From Deuterostichococcus epilithicus (Eukaryota > Chlorophyta > Trebouxiophyceae > Prasiolales > Stichococcaceae): DNA of 64,000 bases. Positions 1 to 12,266 of the stretch are shown piece by piece. The DNA lies in the NCBI GenBank assembly GCA_033439295.1, contig JAVTLE010000003.1, positions 1,302,001 to 1,366,000 on the forward strand, given 5' to 3'. Position 1 is the first letter of the stretch, and each line of letters begins with the position of its first letter. The notes below the pieces were generated by a model, which saw only the letters and a list, made by a program, of their open reading frames with translations, searched no databases and was not told the origin of the DNA. The position numbers were made by a program, and so were the translations under genes.

Positions 1-3000
1 GGTCATGACCATGCAGCTGCGCTCTGAGGTGACCCGTCAACAATCCCCACCTGGCTGCATCGCAAGTGCGACAGTAATGTCTTGATATGTAATATGTATG
101 AAGACCAGCTCGAAGCACAGTCAGCAGCCTTGCATGTCTGTGTCTACCAGACGATGTTATTCTGCACACCTTGCTGAGGCGCACATGAACCCATGTTCTG
201 CAGCGCTGTAGCAGCAGCGATTCCCTCGCGCCTATCCGCGCAGGCAGTCGTTCGTATGTGCGACCTGGTGCCGCAGCAGCAGGGCCAGCAGGCGGCCAAC
301 GGCAGCAGCGGCGGCGGTGGCGCGGCTTCTGCATGGGCAGCACCGGAGCTAGTGGAACGCCTGCTGTCGGAGCTGGGCATCCTGCTGGGCGACGAGGAGG
401 CGGAGCTGGACCCACTGTTTTCCCCAGAGGTGCATTGTGTTTCACTTTGCCATTTCTGCTGACTCCTGCTTGTTGCGGAGCTGGGCATTTTGCTGGGCGG
501 CTATGACGAAGCTGCTAAACCCGCTGTCCTCTCCGAAGGTGCGACTCGGTATTTGTGATGTAGTGGCCTTGCGCTTGCACGCAGGCTCCTACCTGCGTGC
601 TTGACTGGCGCCTCCTGTCTGCTCGTTTGCCTTCAGCTGCATCATCTTAGACGCTGCTGCAGCGGGCGCTGGAACTGCAGCAGTCAGTCCAGCGACCCTT
701 GGTGTCACGCCGGTGTTACGGACTGCGACCTGCGATCACCATTGCCCCCTACTGCAGCAGACAAACAGACACACCAAGTTCTGTCCCGGAATGCGAGCCC
801 ACAACTCGACTCGCGACACAGCACCGACTCAGACGTGCCTCTGAGGCACACGCGCGGTGCGTCCGCAGGCCGCGATGGATCAGGCGGCCGTGCGGGCGAC
901 GGCGGCGGCAGGGCTACTGCGGCTGGGCCGCGCCCGTGATGAGGCGCTGTCTGTGCCGCTGTTCCACCGCATGGCGCTGGCGCTGCAGGACCCTGTACTG
1001 GAGGTGCGGCGCGGCGTCGCCTCCAAGCTGCACCGCACCGTTGCCTGGCTGCAGGTGCGCTGTCGCAGATTCCCCCGAACCTCCTGCCCTGGACTCCTGT
1101 CGTGCCACACAGCTACACTGCACCGTCGCCTGGCTGCGAGTGCGGCTATCGACACTTATCTCATAAACCTCTTGGGGGACGTGTGTGTGCGTTTCATGCT
1201 GATCTGCATCCAGCGCCGGATGCGCAGTCCTGCAACGAGGCAGGCTGAAGCACGGCCGATGATCCACTGCTCGGGCCTGTAGTGCAAGCCCTGCATTGGG
1301 CACCCTGCGCTGGGCTTGCCGCCCTGTGCCCGGTGGAATTGCCACATCACACCTGTACGGGAGCGGACGGACCCTGCCGCACACGTCCATGCACGCGAGT
1401 GTGCTCTGGTGCCTCTGCGCCTGATGTCAGCAACCTAAATCCTGGACCCTAAACCCTGGACCTTGGCTGGCGCGCAGGAGCGGAGCCCGACGCGGGCGTC
1501 CAAGTACGCGAGCATGTACTTCATGACTGGCGCAGACCCGGCAGAGGCCAACCAGTCGGCCGCGCTGCGCTACCTGCGCGAGTTTGTGCACCTCCGCAGG
1601 TTTGAACCCTCTCCTCTTCTGAAGATCCTGGGTGCTCATGTCCTGATGGCGCATACTAAAATCGTGGGTTCTAGTGTCATTGGCAAAGCACGCGCTTGGT
1701 GACAGGGATGGACGGGTGGGCAGGTTGATGGGCTGCCTTCCTCTGCACCGCCTGGTTCTGTGTGTTTTGGCTGCCCACGTCTTGACTGCCACGTCCCGGC
1801 AGGACTCGCTGACATCATCTTGACGCTGACGTGGGTGTCTGGCGAGCAGGAAACGGGGGCACCAGCGGGCGGCGGCAAATGCGGCCAGGCGCGACGCTGG
1901 CGGCACCATCCTACACGAGCTGCCGGAGTTCATGCTGGCGACGGCGCTGCACACCCTTGCGCACCACCCAGACTTCCCCACTGAGGAGGTGACACCATAT
2001 GTTGTACGCTGAGGTTGCTGGAACCGTCGACGATGAGCTCTGCTGGTCGCATGTGGACGCTATTAGGCAGCAATCCTAAGCCGCTGCAACGCTGCACATT
2101 CTTTTTGAGTCCATGAAAACGACGGCGTTCCGATTTCAGGCCGTGGCTCAGCCCCATGCTTGCTGGTGATGAAACCGGTGGTAGAAGCACCTGTACTTCT
2201 GAGTTGGATTCATTTGTATGGTGTCTTCCACAGGCCATCGAGGCAGAGGGGGTGGACCTGTACGACCCGTTCATCCGCATGCTGCAGTTCGGGCTGGAGC
2301 CGCTGCTGCTGGGCGGCGACGGCAGCGCGCCGGGGGCGACGCTGCCGGCGGCTGCCGCCATCCTGCGCGCCATCAAGCGCTCCGAAGACGCCTGCTCGCC
2401 GCCGCTGACGGAGCGCATGTGCGGCTCACTCGATGCTGCTCGGTGCTGCTGGCATCGTCGTTGCCCCTCCCCCGCCTGATGGACAGGCTCCACGCCTGCT
2501 TGCCTCTGCTGTCGTGTCGCAGCCTGCAACAGGCGTGACGGATGCACAGCTTGGAAGGGAAGCCTGCAAGTGAGGTCATGGGCGTCACGTGCATGGGCAT
2601 GGCGCGGCGCGGGTGGGCGCCTCCTGCTGCCTGACACATAGGATGGGCACGCTTCTGTGCACCCTGCACAGACTGAACCGACAGTCGGTCTGCACTGACT
2701 GGGCCAACAGTCAGTAACGCTGTGCGGATCTGCCCCTCCTGTGTCCATCTACAGCCGTGCACGGTTCCAAATACCCAGCAGGGCAATTGACTTTTTAAAC
2801 CCTGTCCTGCAGCCACACTCTGGCAGACCTGGCGCTGCAAGTCGGGGAGGCCATACTGGACAAGGCGCAGCCGAACCGCGAGGGGCGCGGGCCGCCAGAA
2901 AAGGTGCCGGGCGACACGCCGCTGCCCACCAAATTCTACCGCACCAGCAAGTCTGCAGGCGCGCCTCACGTCCCGCTACGCCCGTGTCTCGTCGCTGTGA

Positions 3001-4841
3001 CATTGCTGCAGTTTCTCCCGCACCAGCGCCCCCTAGGTCATATCGCTTTCAGGGCTGGTGTCGTACCCTGGCATTTAATGCCTCGAGGCGCTGGCCAACA
3101 CCAGGCCAGCGCTGCAACGATTGCGTTCGTCCGTCGGCATGCCCACGTCTGACTAATGTGCATGATTGCGTGGTCAATGCAGGGCGAGTCACGGATGGCA
3201 GCCACCTGCCCTTAGGGTGCGAGGTGGAGCTGCACAAGCTGTTCACTGCGCAGCCGGCAGCCGCGACAAAGGCCGCCAGGTGAGACGCTGACGCCCCACG
3301 TGATGACAGTGCACCTGCTGCAGCACACACCCATGCATTGCGCAAGTGTGGCAGGCTCTGCCAAAGCCTCCGTGGGCCTGAGATGTCGGAAATGTCCCGA
3401 CGTCTGTGCAGCACCGACTTGTGAAGGTCACGAGCAGGGGCGCTGCGACCGCAGTACTGCGTCTGGGTCCGTGATGCAGCGTGAGTGGTCCAGTCCCATC
3501 TGTGACCTGTTGCAAGGTCGGTCAGCAGCGTCTCAGGTGCCGCGTGCCTGCTGCTGCGTGTGTAGGGGCCGCAGCAAGCCCAGGAAGCGGGCGTCCGCGG
3601 ACGATGGCGAGGAGGCAAAGCCGACGCCCAAGCGGCGGGCGGGCAAGGCCGCGGGCAGCAGGCCCAAGCGGGAGAGGATGCAGGTGCTGCCGGTTGTGCG
3701 CCTGGCATGCAGACCTGCCACCGTCATGCGACAGCACCCGTTGCTGGCTGGGAGCAGGCTGGCTCTGCCAGAGTGGCGCGAAGCTTGTGCAATTCAGTGG
3801 ACAACGGGACCTTCCCGTACAGCAGAGCCACGGGACTCATCGGGCCCTGAGCTGCACACGTCCCCAATTGAGAGATGCCGGTGTAAGGCGGTTCGCAACA
3901 GCAAATCACCCTGATCGGTAGCCCTTCTCTTGGCTCCTGTTGTGTAAATGAACCTTCTAGTCTGCGCCCGCAGGTGGACAGCAGCGACGACGAGGCGCAG
4001 TCGTCAGGCAGCCAGCAGCCGGCGCTCGGGTGCGCTGTTCTCTCATGACGCTTCGGCAGCCCGTGGTCTTCAGCGGTATGCAGCGTCTTTGGCGGTCAAA
4101 GTCATGCATGACACGGGCACAGTCAGGCATCAGCCAGGATGCAGGTCGCTTCTGACTTGGCTCCTGCCAATCGGAGCCTGGCGTAGCGGCGTTCTTTCCC
4201 TGTCGATGGCGCCTCGACCAAACATTTCCATGCACCCAGCAGTAAGCAACGCCGGTAGGGGGAGGCAGAATCCAGCTGTAAAGCGTTCTGCTGAAATGCA
4301 GCGGCGATGAGCGTGCGCAAGGCGCCAAGGCAGACGGCGCGTCAACGCCCGGCACCGCCGCCGCCTGCCATGGCACTGGCGCCGCCAAGTGGGTGTCATG
4401 GTGGCATTTGGGCAAGCTGCCAGGCTGTAGTGCTCGTCTGATGGCTGTCGATAAATTCAAGATGACGCCGATCAGTATCAGATCTCCCCAGGTTCAGGTG
4501 TCATTTTGCCGGCTGCAGGACTGCAGACGGGCGTGCAGCAAACAAGGCAACGGCACCCAAAGCAGTGCGCAAGGGCGTCAAGAAGGCGGCCAAAGCAAAG
4601 CCGCCCACAGCATCCCCGCAGCGGCAGCAGCCCAGGTCAGAGCTTGTAGAGGACGGCAGCATAAACCCTAATGTGTGCTGACGTGCACATGGGTCAAGCG
4701 CACCGAGGCATAATGGGAGAAATGCTGATGCGACGGAATGAATTCTGGCGCAGGAGAGGAGCTAAGGCAGCAGTGGAGGCTAAGACTATGAAGGACGTGT
4801 CGTCGGACGAGGAGTCAGAGGAGGAGTCGACAGGATCGTGA
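1..4841 (+). CDS. PDS5: PDS5-like sister chromatid cohesion regulator, 3' part (5' end outside window)
   Basis: PDS5 is a HEAT-repeat protein that binds the cohesin ring in the nucleus and controls its loading, release and acetylation. Exons that join in frame are 1-28, 244-429, 869-1054, 1478-1599, 1889-1988, 2234-2418, 2813-2958, 3183-3279, 3566-3683 and 3974-4029, with poorly defined basic exons after that and a last exon ending in TGA at 4839-4841. Diagnostic blocks are HEAT-like helices (875-1054), LPEFMLATALHTLAHHPDF (1922-1978), which resembles the family block PEYVVPYxIHLLAHDPD, and LPTKFYRTSK (2928-2951), which resembles LPARFFTQPDK of animal PDS5. The C-terminal part is Lys/Arg/Ser-rich and ends in an acidic SSDEESEEES-type tail, as in the family. 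The 2959 donor is GC (GC-AG intron). Two introns carry copies of the neighbouring exon edge. The N-terminal half must lie left of the window. Family assignment is good; exons after 4030 are uncertain. Confidence 0.78.
370..538 (+). repeat. Tandem copy of a PDS5 exon end inside the next intron
   Basis: The last 60 bases of the PDS5 exon (370-429, followed by donor GTGCAT) recur at 478-538, followed by another donor-like GTGCGA. The first 22 bases differ at only two positions; the remainder aligns with small gaps. Offset is about 108 bp. No convincing acceptor precedes the second copy, so it is read as a decayed duplicate or an alternative donor rather than an exon. Confidence 0.75.
1026..1151 (+). 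repeat. Tandem copy of a second PDS5 exon end inside its intron
   Basis: The exon end plus donor at 1026-1065 recurs at 1111-1151, offset 85 bp, with about 34 of 40 positions alike. In the copy the exon/donor junction CTGCAG-GTGCG has become CTGCGAGTGCG, so the original splice site is altered. Confidence 0.75.
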
Positions 4842-5810
4842 GCGTTTGCGGGCAGGGTGCAGTGGCGGGAGACAGTGGCGTGCATGCCGCTGCCTACAAA
4901 GCAGACTAATTTTAAGCTGACTACACTCTTTTCTTTCTTTCACCTTTCGACTTTCAATTGGTTTCGTTGCCTTCATGACCTGCAATGAGGGCCGACAGGC
5001 AACTAGAAGGCGCCGTGGATTTCTCCTTGACCAGCCGCAACCTGCAGCCTCGTACGTACCTGCACCTCCGCTGCCTGGAGGTATGCCCTGACAGTCATGC
5101 AAATAGTGTTTTAAGGGGACCGTTTGGTGCATAGCATACTGCCATGCTATCAGTTCGCTGTGTGCCCCGCCTGCTGACGGTGCCCCCCTGCAGCTGCCGC
5201 CCTTCGCGCACCTGGGGCCTCTCCGGTCAGCCCAGCCCCTCAAGTCAGGTGCTTTTTCGCGACTGTGCACACGCTTGACCAGCCCCGCCTGAGTGCCTTC
5301 CACCCGCTCGCACTTTGGTTCTCGTTTCCTTAGTTGCGGGGACAGTAGCCGTGGATTTCTCCGCCGAACCCCTGTACAGCAGGCCAGCAGCAGGTTATTT
5401 GGCTGCAGGAAGCTGATGTCATCGCCAGAGCGGAACACAACTCGCATAAATTGACCCAGACTCCATTTTGCACCGCCTTCAGGTGAAACGCGTCCCATAT
5501 CACTGCTATTCGCTGGCCAGGTCGAACACCTGAAGTACACGCTTGTCTTGCTGGCGGATCTGTAGGCACTATCTGAGCTCGAGAGGCTGGCCACCATCGT
5601 GACTGTCGCATGGCAGCCACATTTCGCCAGCATAACGTGTGAGAAATCAACACCATCGAACTTGGTCTGCGTCGCGAATCAACGCTTGCATTTTCACAGA
5701 GTGCGGCCTGCCGCATGCCCAAGCGGCACCGACGCTGCTGTTCTGCGTGATTGATGCAGCCCTCGTTCCGGCCCTGCAGCTCAGCAAGTGCTACGACGAT
5801 GTAGTAGGGC
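4842..5810. other. Intergenic region between PDS5 and the amino-acid transporter
   Basis: This holds the PDS5 3' UTR and the transporter 5' region. A possible orphan exon starts with ATG at 4986 and ends at a GTATGC donor near 5080 (about 32 codons); nothing recognisable is encoded. A 15-base string, GCCGTGGATTTCTCC, occurs near 5010 and again near 5346. No RNA gene or repeat family was recognised. Confidence 0.4.
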
Positions 5811-8800
5811 ATGCGGGCTCGTGTCGCAATGACGAACATCGTGCAGCGCTGGGTCGCGCTGTTCAAGCGGCGAGCTTGGCGCACGAAGGATGCGGCGACC
5901 CAGCTGCGGCGGTCCGTCGGGGACAATGACCTTCGAAAATGCCTGGGGCCTTTCGACCTCATCATGCTGGGCATCGGTGAGGCGCTGTGGTCTGGCTGAC
6001 TGGCACAGGACCGCTTGCTTGCATCCTTGCCAACCGCTTGCCGCCGGATGTGACCTGTCACGGTGCCAGCATCCCCGGATTCATGTGTGTGTGGCCTCGC
6101 AGGAGGCATCATTGGAGCCGGTGTCTTCGTCCTCACTGGTGTCGCAGCCAATGAGCACGCCGGGTGGGTGGCCGGTGCCGTATGTGGCCAGCGCCTTATG
6201 TGCCCATCCAGCATGCCTGCTGTCCCGCTCTGATGCCAGTTGGACACGAAGCCCAAGCTCGCCAAGCTCCTAAACCCAACATGCCCTTTCTGGGGCTTGT
6301 CTGCCAGTTCGCAACCACACTGAGACTGCAGCCAGCGCAGAGCGGCAAACTCCCATGTCGCAGTGCTACTGCTGACCTTTGCATCCTGGGCGCACCGCAG
6401 GCCGGCGGTGGTCGTGTCATACTCGGTGGCCGCCTTTGCGGCGCTGCTGTCGGCGCTGTCGTACACGGAGTTTGTCGTGGACCTGCCCACCGCTGGCGGT
6501 GCCTTCAACTACATCTCCCTCGTGTTCGGCGAGTTTACAGCCTGGTGAGTGCGAGAAGCGTCCTCCCATGGGACCCTAGATTCAGACAGCTAGGAGTCTG
6601 GTGACGTAACAGCACCAATGACATGTGGTAAGTTGCGGTGGGGCGCGCCCTGTGTCTGCATCTGCAGCCAGCCTGCCACAGGCTGTCCAGCGACCGAGCA
6701 GCTGATGCACATCGAGTCTTCCGGCCATGGCAGTCAGACTGGGCCCATTGCGCGATTCACGCCAAACTTCCCAACATTCTAGGAGGGTGCACAGCAAAGG
6801 CAGCTGCATTGGAGCGTCGCACAAAGCAGCGAGCATTCTGTCATGCAAATCGGCGGCTTGCAACATTTCCGCGGATGCACACTCAGGACAAATGCGCTCG
6901 GAAGTGCCGCCTGACCTACAAATCGAAGTGCAATAGGGGTTGTCCCGCACTACTACGGTTACGGTCCCGCAGGCTGGTGGCCTGCGACCTGACCAGGAAT
7001 GCACAGTCGGGACAGCTACTCCCAGGCCGCAATCGTCAAGCTGCGAGTTGGGACTTGAACCGCTGATTCCGTCTGTCCGCAGGCTGGTGGCGTGCAACCT
7101 GGTCATGGAGTATACACTGTCCAGCGCAGCCATCGCGCGCGGCTTCAGCGCCTACTTGGCCACGCTCGCGGGGCTGGACCCCACCTTCTTCATCCTCAAA
7201 GTCTCCTTCCTCAACCTGGACATCCTGGCCGCCGCGCTGGTAGCGATCCTGTCCGGCATCCTCATCTACGGCACCAAGGCGAGTTCCCCTCACGCCATGG
7301 GCTGTGTCGTTGCCTCACCTTGTCACTTGCATGCTGAATGCACCTTGGGTACGCTTGGTCGCGGCCGCCTTTGTGGCTGCCCTGAAGCGGTGCATGGTTC
7401 GGTGTATACCGGGGCATGTCCCTGCACGGCGGCCTTGCAGCTCAGGCGCCTCACCGGGCTGCGCTGCAGCATCGTGACGCCTGTCGCCAAACGCCCCGCC
7501 ACAGCAACTGACTGTTGCTCGGTCGTCATGAAGCCCGCCCTGAACATGAGAAGCTGCCAGGCAGCCTGTCTGCGTCGGCGCCGCAAGGGTGCGGCCCGTA
7601 AGCCAGCGCTTTCATTCAATATCGCGACGTGCAGCATTGCTGCAGGAGTCAGCCCGTTTCAACACCGTGGTGACCATGGTCAACCTGGCGGTGGTCGTCT
7701 TCGTCGTGTGCGCCGGCATGCCGTACGCCGCCGGCGCCAACTTCAAGCCCTTCGCGCCCTTCGGCGCCCACGGCATCTTCTCGGCCGCCTCCATCGTCTT
7801 CTTCAGCTTCATCGGCTTCGACACTGTGGCCACCACCGCGGAGGAGGTGCGCTGTATCACATCACGTGTTGGGTGTTGTTTCTGGACCAGGCCCACTGTG
7901 CTTTGAGGGATTTGCAGTGCTGACAAGTGGTGGTACAGTTGGGGCACACACGCATGCACACACACATGCACAAACAGATGCTGTGGCAGTTGGGAGCATG
8001 ATGCGCTGTGGCAGATGTGAGCATGATCCCAGCGCGAGCCGCCGCAGGCTGCTGACATCCAGCCCACTGTGGATGTCGCGAGCGCTGGCGCAGCAGCCTG
8101 CATTGCCCAAGTGATCTGGACCGCCCTGCAACCCTCCCGCAGGTGAAGAACCCGGCGGTGGACCTGCCCATCGGCATAGTGGGCAGCCTGCTGGTGTGCG
8201 CCTTTCTGTACGCCCTCATGTGCGTCGTCATCTGCCTCATGGTGCCCTACGACCAGGTGGGTCCGCCACCAACAACCATTGTTGATGCATTCAAACCACT
8301 TCTGACACTCCAAGTCTGCTGCATCCCCCGTGCAGCGAGGACAGCAGCGGCGTCTGGCCCGCTGCGGCCCACGACCAGGTGCAGCTGACCTTCCAGCTTG
8401 CCAGACCAGCGTGAAGCTCAACAGCGTCACCAGACCCTAGACCCTCAGAACCACGGCAGCCCGTCAACCACCTGCTGTCAGGCTCGTGCAGGGAGAGCAG
8501 CATGGGCGCAACCCGGCTGCTCGACACCTGACAAACTGCTGTGCTGTGCGGCTGCAGATTAACGTCAACGCGCCGTTCAGCGAGGCCTTCCATCACATCC
8601 TGACGTCGTCAAACAATGCCAGCGTGGCGAAGAAAGTGTTCCTCAATGTCGCGTCACGCGTCGTGTCCGTCGGCGCCCTCACCGGTGCGCTGGCTGTGCA
8701 CCACACACCCTGGAGACAAGGAACCAGGAGCTCAACTGTGGGTTATCAGGAATGGGCTGCCATCTCTTCGCATCAGCATCGGCCTGCCTCTCTTGGTGAC

Positions 8801-11608
8801 GCTGCTGCTCAGCGCCCCAGCCTGCTGCTTTCCTGCGCCGCTTCCGGACCGCTTCGAATTATCCCATTCCATATCGCTGAAGGCGGTGTCTCAGCGCTCA
8901 AGTCTGCCGGCTGCCTGCATCCGACGTCGCCACGGCATGCGCACGCAGGCATCGTGACGTCGCTGCTGGTGGCGCTGCTGGGGCAGGCGCGCATATACGT
9001 GGTGCTGGGCCGGGAGCAGCTGCTGCCCGCCTGGTTTGCGCGCATCCACCCCACTCGCGACACGCCCGCGCGCGCCGCAGTCTTCGCTGGCTGCACCTCA
9101 GGCACGGTGCTGCCTGCAGACGTCGCTTTCAGGATTTGTAAACTTTGTTCACTCTGGTCGCGTGGCACGGTGCCACAGCAACAGCCAGGCTGGAGAAGCA
9201 GAACATGCTCGCGCCTTTTCGTCCCCGGCAGCGGCGGGCGCCGCTGGCCCTGCTGCCACCAAGCGCTGCCGCACGCATGCCGCCAGCCATGCTCCGCCCC
9301 CCTTCCTGGACAGAGACGACAGACCTGCCACGCCGAGTCGATGCCCCCTTGTATGCGACCCGCTCTGCTGCAAGCCGATCTGCTCCCAGCACCACCGTCA
9401 GACCTTGACCCGGCTTGTCTTCCAGCTCAGAAAGGCGGTGCCTCCTGCATAACGCGTGTGCCGAACCAGCCATCTATTCCTGCAGGCGTGCTGGCGCTGT
9501 TTGTAAACATCAATGCGCTGGCGCAGCTGGTGTCAATTGGCACCCTTTTTGTCTTCTTCATGGTCTCCGCCGGCGTCATCCAGGCGCGCGCGACATCTAC
9601 TGTCGACCCTGCCATTGTCGCACTGTGTTTCTGCATGTCAGAATGGAAGCCAGCACATGTGCCATCCTATGCTTTTGCCGGTTGTCGTCGCAGACACTGC
9701 TCTGCACCTTCCAGCGCTTCACATGTGGGGGTGCAGCCTGATCCTCAGTGTGATCTTTGGATCACACACAGTTTATGTCTGCCCAATCGTGCGTGTCTGT
9801 TTGCTGCAGCGGCGGTTCTACGAGCCGCACAGCGGCGTGATATGGCCGCTGCTGTCGCGCATGATCGTCATGGTTGTCCTTAACATCGGTGCACACTCCG
9901 ACTGCAAAACCTCCCCAGCCACCATGGGCTGTGCCGCACGCTTTGCCTGTGAAAGGCAGCATCTTGGTGGGCAGTAATTGTTCAGCTGTTCGTGCGCGTC
10001 TCGCTGTGCAGCCAATGGCACGACCCCATCAGTGGCTTCTTCAGCTTTTGAGAGGAGCTTGAAAAGTTTGAATGTGCCAGAGTACCAGCATGTGAGCCCT
10101 GAGACGCTGTGAACAGGCTTCACGGTGGCGTTCCGCTTCCGGGCGCCGGTGGCGGTGACGGTCATTCTGGCGGTGGCGTGGCTGGTCGCGGCGTGCACGC
10201 TGTACATGCTGCCCGTGGTTTGGCGGCCGGACAAGTTCGCGGTGCCCTTCAACCCGCTGACGCCAGCGCTCGGCATGTTTGTGACGCTGCACCTCATAGG
10301 TGCGCCCATGCGCGCCTCTGGCCGCCAGCCCTGCAGCTGGCCCAGGGCTATGTGGCGTCCGTCTGCCCTGCATGCTGTTCCCGGGGTTGCTCGTCCACCA
10401 GCTGCGACAGTGTCCTCGGCAATCACTTGGCCTTCCGGCTTCTCCTGCAAGCACCCGAGACATACCGTGTCGGCTCTCTAGCAACGACGCCAGCTTGCCT
10501 GGCCTTGCCCGCATGCTCAAAGCAACCGTTGGGACCCGCAGGCAGCCTGGGGTGGCAGGCGTTTGCGAGGTTTGGCGGCTGGCTGGCGATCAGCGCAGTG
10601 TGCTATGTGCTGTACAGCATGCACCGTGCAGAGGCCAAGGAGGCCAGGGAAGCGCACACGTGCGCAGCCTTTTCCTCCACCAAAAATTCCGCCACCTACG
10701 TCCCTGGAAGGCGCCAAGCGTCATGCGATGCAGCTCATGACACGCTGTGACTGCACGGTGTGCTGCGCTCTCGCGCAGAAGACGCCCTCGTCTGCAATCC
10801 CTTGCGTGCACCTGGCCATGCGTTCTTGGCACTAGTTGAGCGCGGCTTTGGCCAAACTGCTCATCGGTGTAGCCAGGCCATCGCGCTTACGAGTGTTGCC
10901 TTGCCCTCGTGAGCTGTGCCGCTGCCCGCCCTTGCGCAGGCTGGTGACCAGCAGGCAGCCGCCGCCGCCGGCAGCGGGCGCAGCAGAGGTAGAGCTCATG
11001 GTCGGCGGCCGTGGCCCTTCCAGCACAGACGCCTGGCAGGATGAGTCGTCATCGGAGGACTCCTACAGGGTGCGTCGCCACTGCTGCCAGGACAGATGCT
11101 GCTCTAGACGGCGCGGCGCCGCCACGTGGTCGTGATGGAGTATTGGCTGCACTCGCTGTGGTGCAAGCGCCGCACGGCCGCGCGGCTGCAGAGCAGGAGC
11201 ATGGGCGAGGATCCTGCTCCTCGACAGGGCTCCGGAAACCGCACATAAAACAGCATCTGAGCAGCGCCGAGAGCTGCGCCGCGACTGTATCAACACCCTC
11301 GAAGGTTCCGCTGACGCTCGCCCCATGGATGTGTGGCGCAGGGCACGCTGCTCAACGTACAGGCCAGCGGTATGTCGGATGACCCGCGGCACATGGCGGA
11401 TGATGACGGAATCGAGGCACTGCCAGACGAGCCGCTGGCGGCAAGCGCGGCCACGCAGGGCAGGCGCAGCACGGCGGAGTGGGCGCAGGCGCACCCGGCG
11501 CCGCTCAATGGCTCGGCATCGGCACCATACGGCGGCGCGGCTGACCCAGCAGGGAGCGGCGCGGCGGACGGGGACTCGAGGCGGCAGCTGCTTGGTCGGA
11601 CCGCATAG
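5811..11608 (+). CDS. Cationic amino-acid transporter (APC superfamily, CAT/SLC7 type)
   Basis: This multi-pass membrane permease would move basic amino acids across the plasma membrane or tonoplast. Exons joining in frame: 5811-5976, 6103-6163, 6401-6544, 7083-7278, 7646-7846, 8143-8256, 8558-8684, 8949-9101, 9486-9583, 9810-9888, about 10014-10060, about 10116-10299, 10542 to about 10662, 10941-11069, and a last exon ending at 11608. The first membrane helix carries the APC motif GIGGIIGAGVFVLTG; later blocks include GGAFNYISLVFGEF, VVTTAEE-like VATTAEE before loop VKNPAVDLP, and GREQLLPAWFARIHPTRDTP, all typical of CATs. Introns after 7278, 9101 and 9583 begin with GC. ATG at 5829 is an alternative start. 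The C-terminal tail is hydrophilic and acidic. Substrate is inferred from family only; the small exon near 10014 and the last exon are the weakest parts. Confidence 0.85.
6966..7110 (+). repeat. Decoy copy of an exon start in the transporter intron
   Basis: The acceptor and first exon bases at 7076-7110 (TCCGCAG, then the codons for LVACNLV) have a near copy at 6966-7000 in the preceding intron, offset 110 bp, about 27 of 35 positions alike. Weaker similarity continues to about 7040. The copy keeps an intact CAG acceptor but soon loses the reading frame. Confidence 0.75.
7945..8028 (+). repeat. CA-rich tract and 25-bp tandem duplication in an intron
   Basis: A short CA/CACATG-rich tract (about 7945-7972) is followed by two 25-bp units starting CTGTGGCAG at 7981 and 8006. 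Both lie inside a transporter intron. They look like simple replication-slippage products. Confidence 0.7.
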
Positions 11609-12266
11609 CTTCGAGATGCATTCACGACGGATCTGCAATTTTGGAGAGCCCGATGTGTGAGCAAATATTCCTTTTGGCCGACAAAATCGCAAATTGTCTA
11701 TTTGAGGTCGTACATGTTCTTCAGCCAGCAAGTCGGAATTTGCGCATGCCATATTGATTGCATTAAATTCCGCATCATGTGTTTCGACCGCTTGCCTGTA
11801 GAAAACCTGCTTGAAAGCGGGCTTGTTGTCACAAGCTTTTGACAATGCCTGTGTCATGCATTGCCACGTCCACACTCCACTCTTGACTGCCGAGCCCCTT
11901 GTTCCTCGGCAAGGCAAACCGGAAGGGCGACGGCAGGTCAGCAGCCGCTATCATCCTGGTCACCCGCATCAGAATCTGCAGACCCTTCCTTCAACTGCAT
12001 TATAAGTTCACAGCTTGGAGTCGCCTCCCTGAGCGTGGCCAGCTCACGCGCCCAAGCAGTAACGTCCTTTGTGGCTTCTCCCACCGCCAGCATAGACACG
12101 CAGCGCAGCTGTGCCATTGGTGCACATCACGGCATTCTGCTTGCCCAAATTCTCTCACGACTGGTCTTGTTGCATCGCCGACTCTGCTGCTCGTTGAATC
12201 ACCAGCAAAGCGATCACCACACTGATCAAGTTCGCCTTCTGCTTCTGGAAGCGGCACCATTCGGCC
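11609..12266. other. Convergent intergenic region, transporter / HOP1
   Basis: The 3' ends of the transporter (+) and HOP1/ASY1 (-) face each other across about 660 bp. The stretch 11640-11850 is more AT-rich than the surroundings. No ORF, RNA or repeat could be supported. Confidence 0.5.

Noticed and set aside
5330-6508. 392-codon minus-strand frame
   Set aside because: Antisense to the transporter first exons and without recognisable domains.
8486-9883. 465-codon open frame in the transporter
   Set aside because: Only parts (8558-8684, 8949-9101, 9486-9583) are real exons; the remainder is intron that happens to lack stops.
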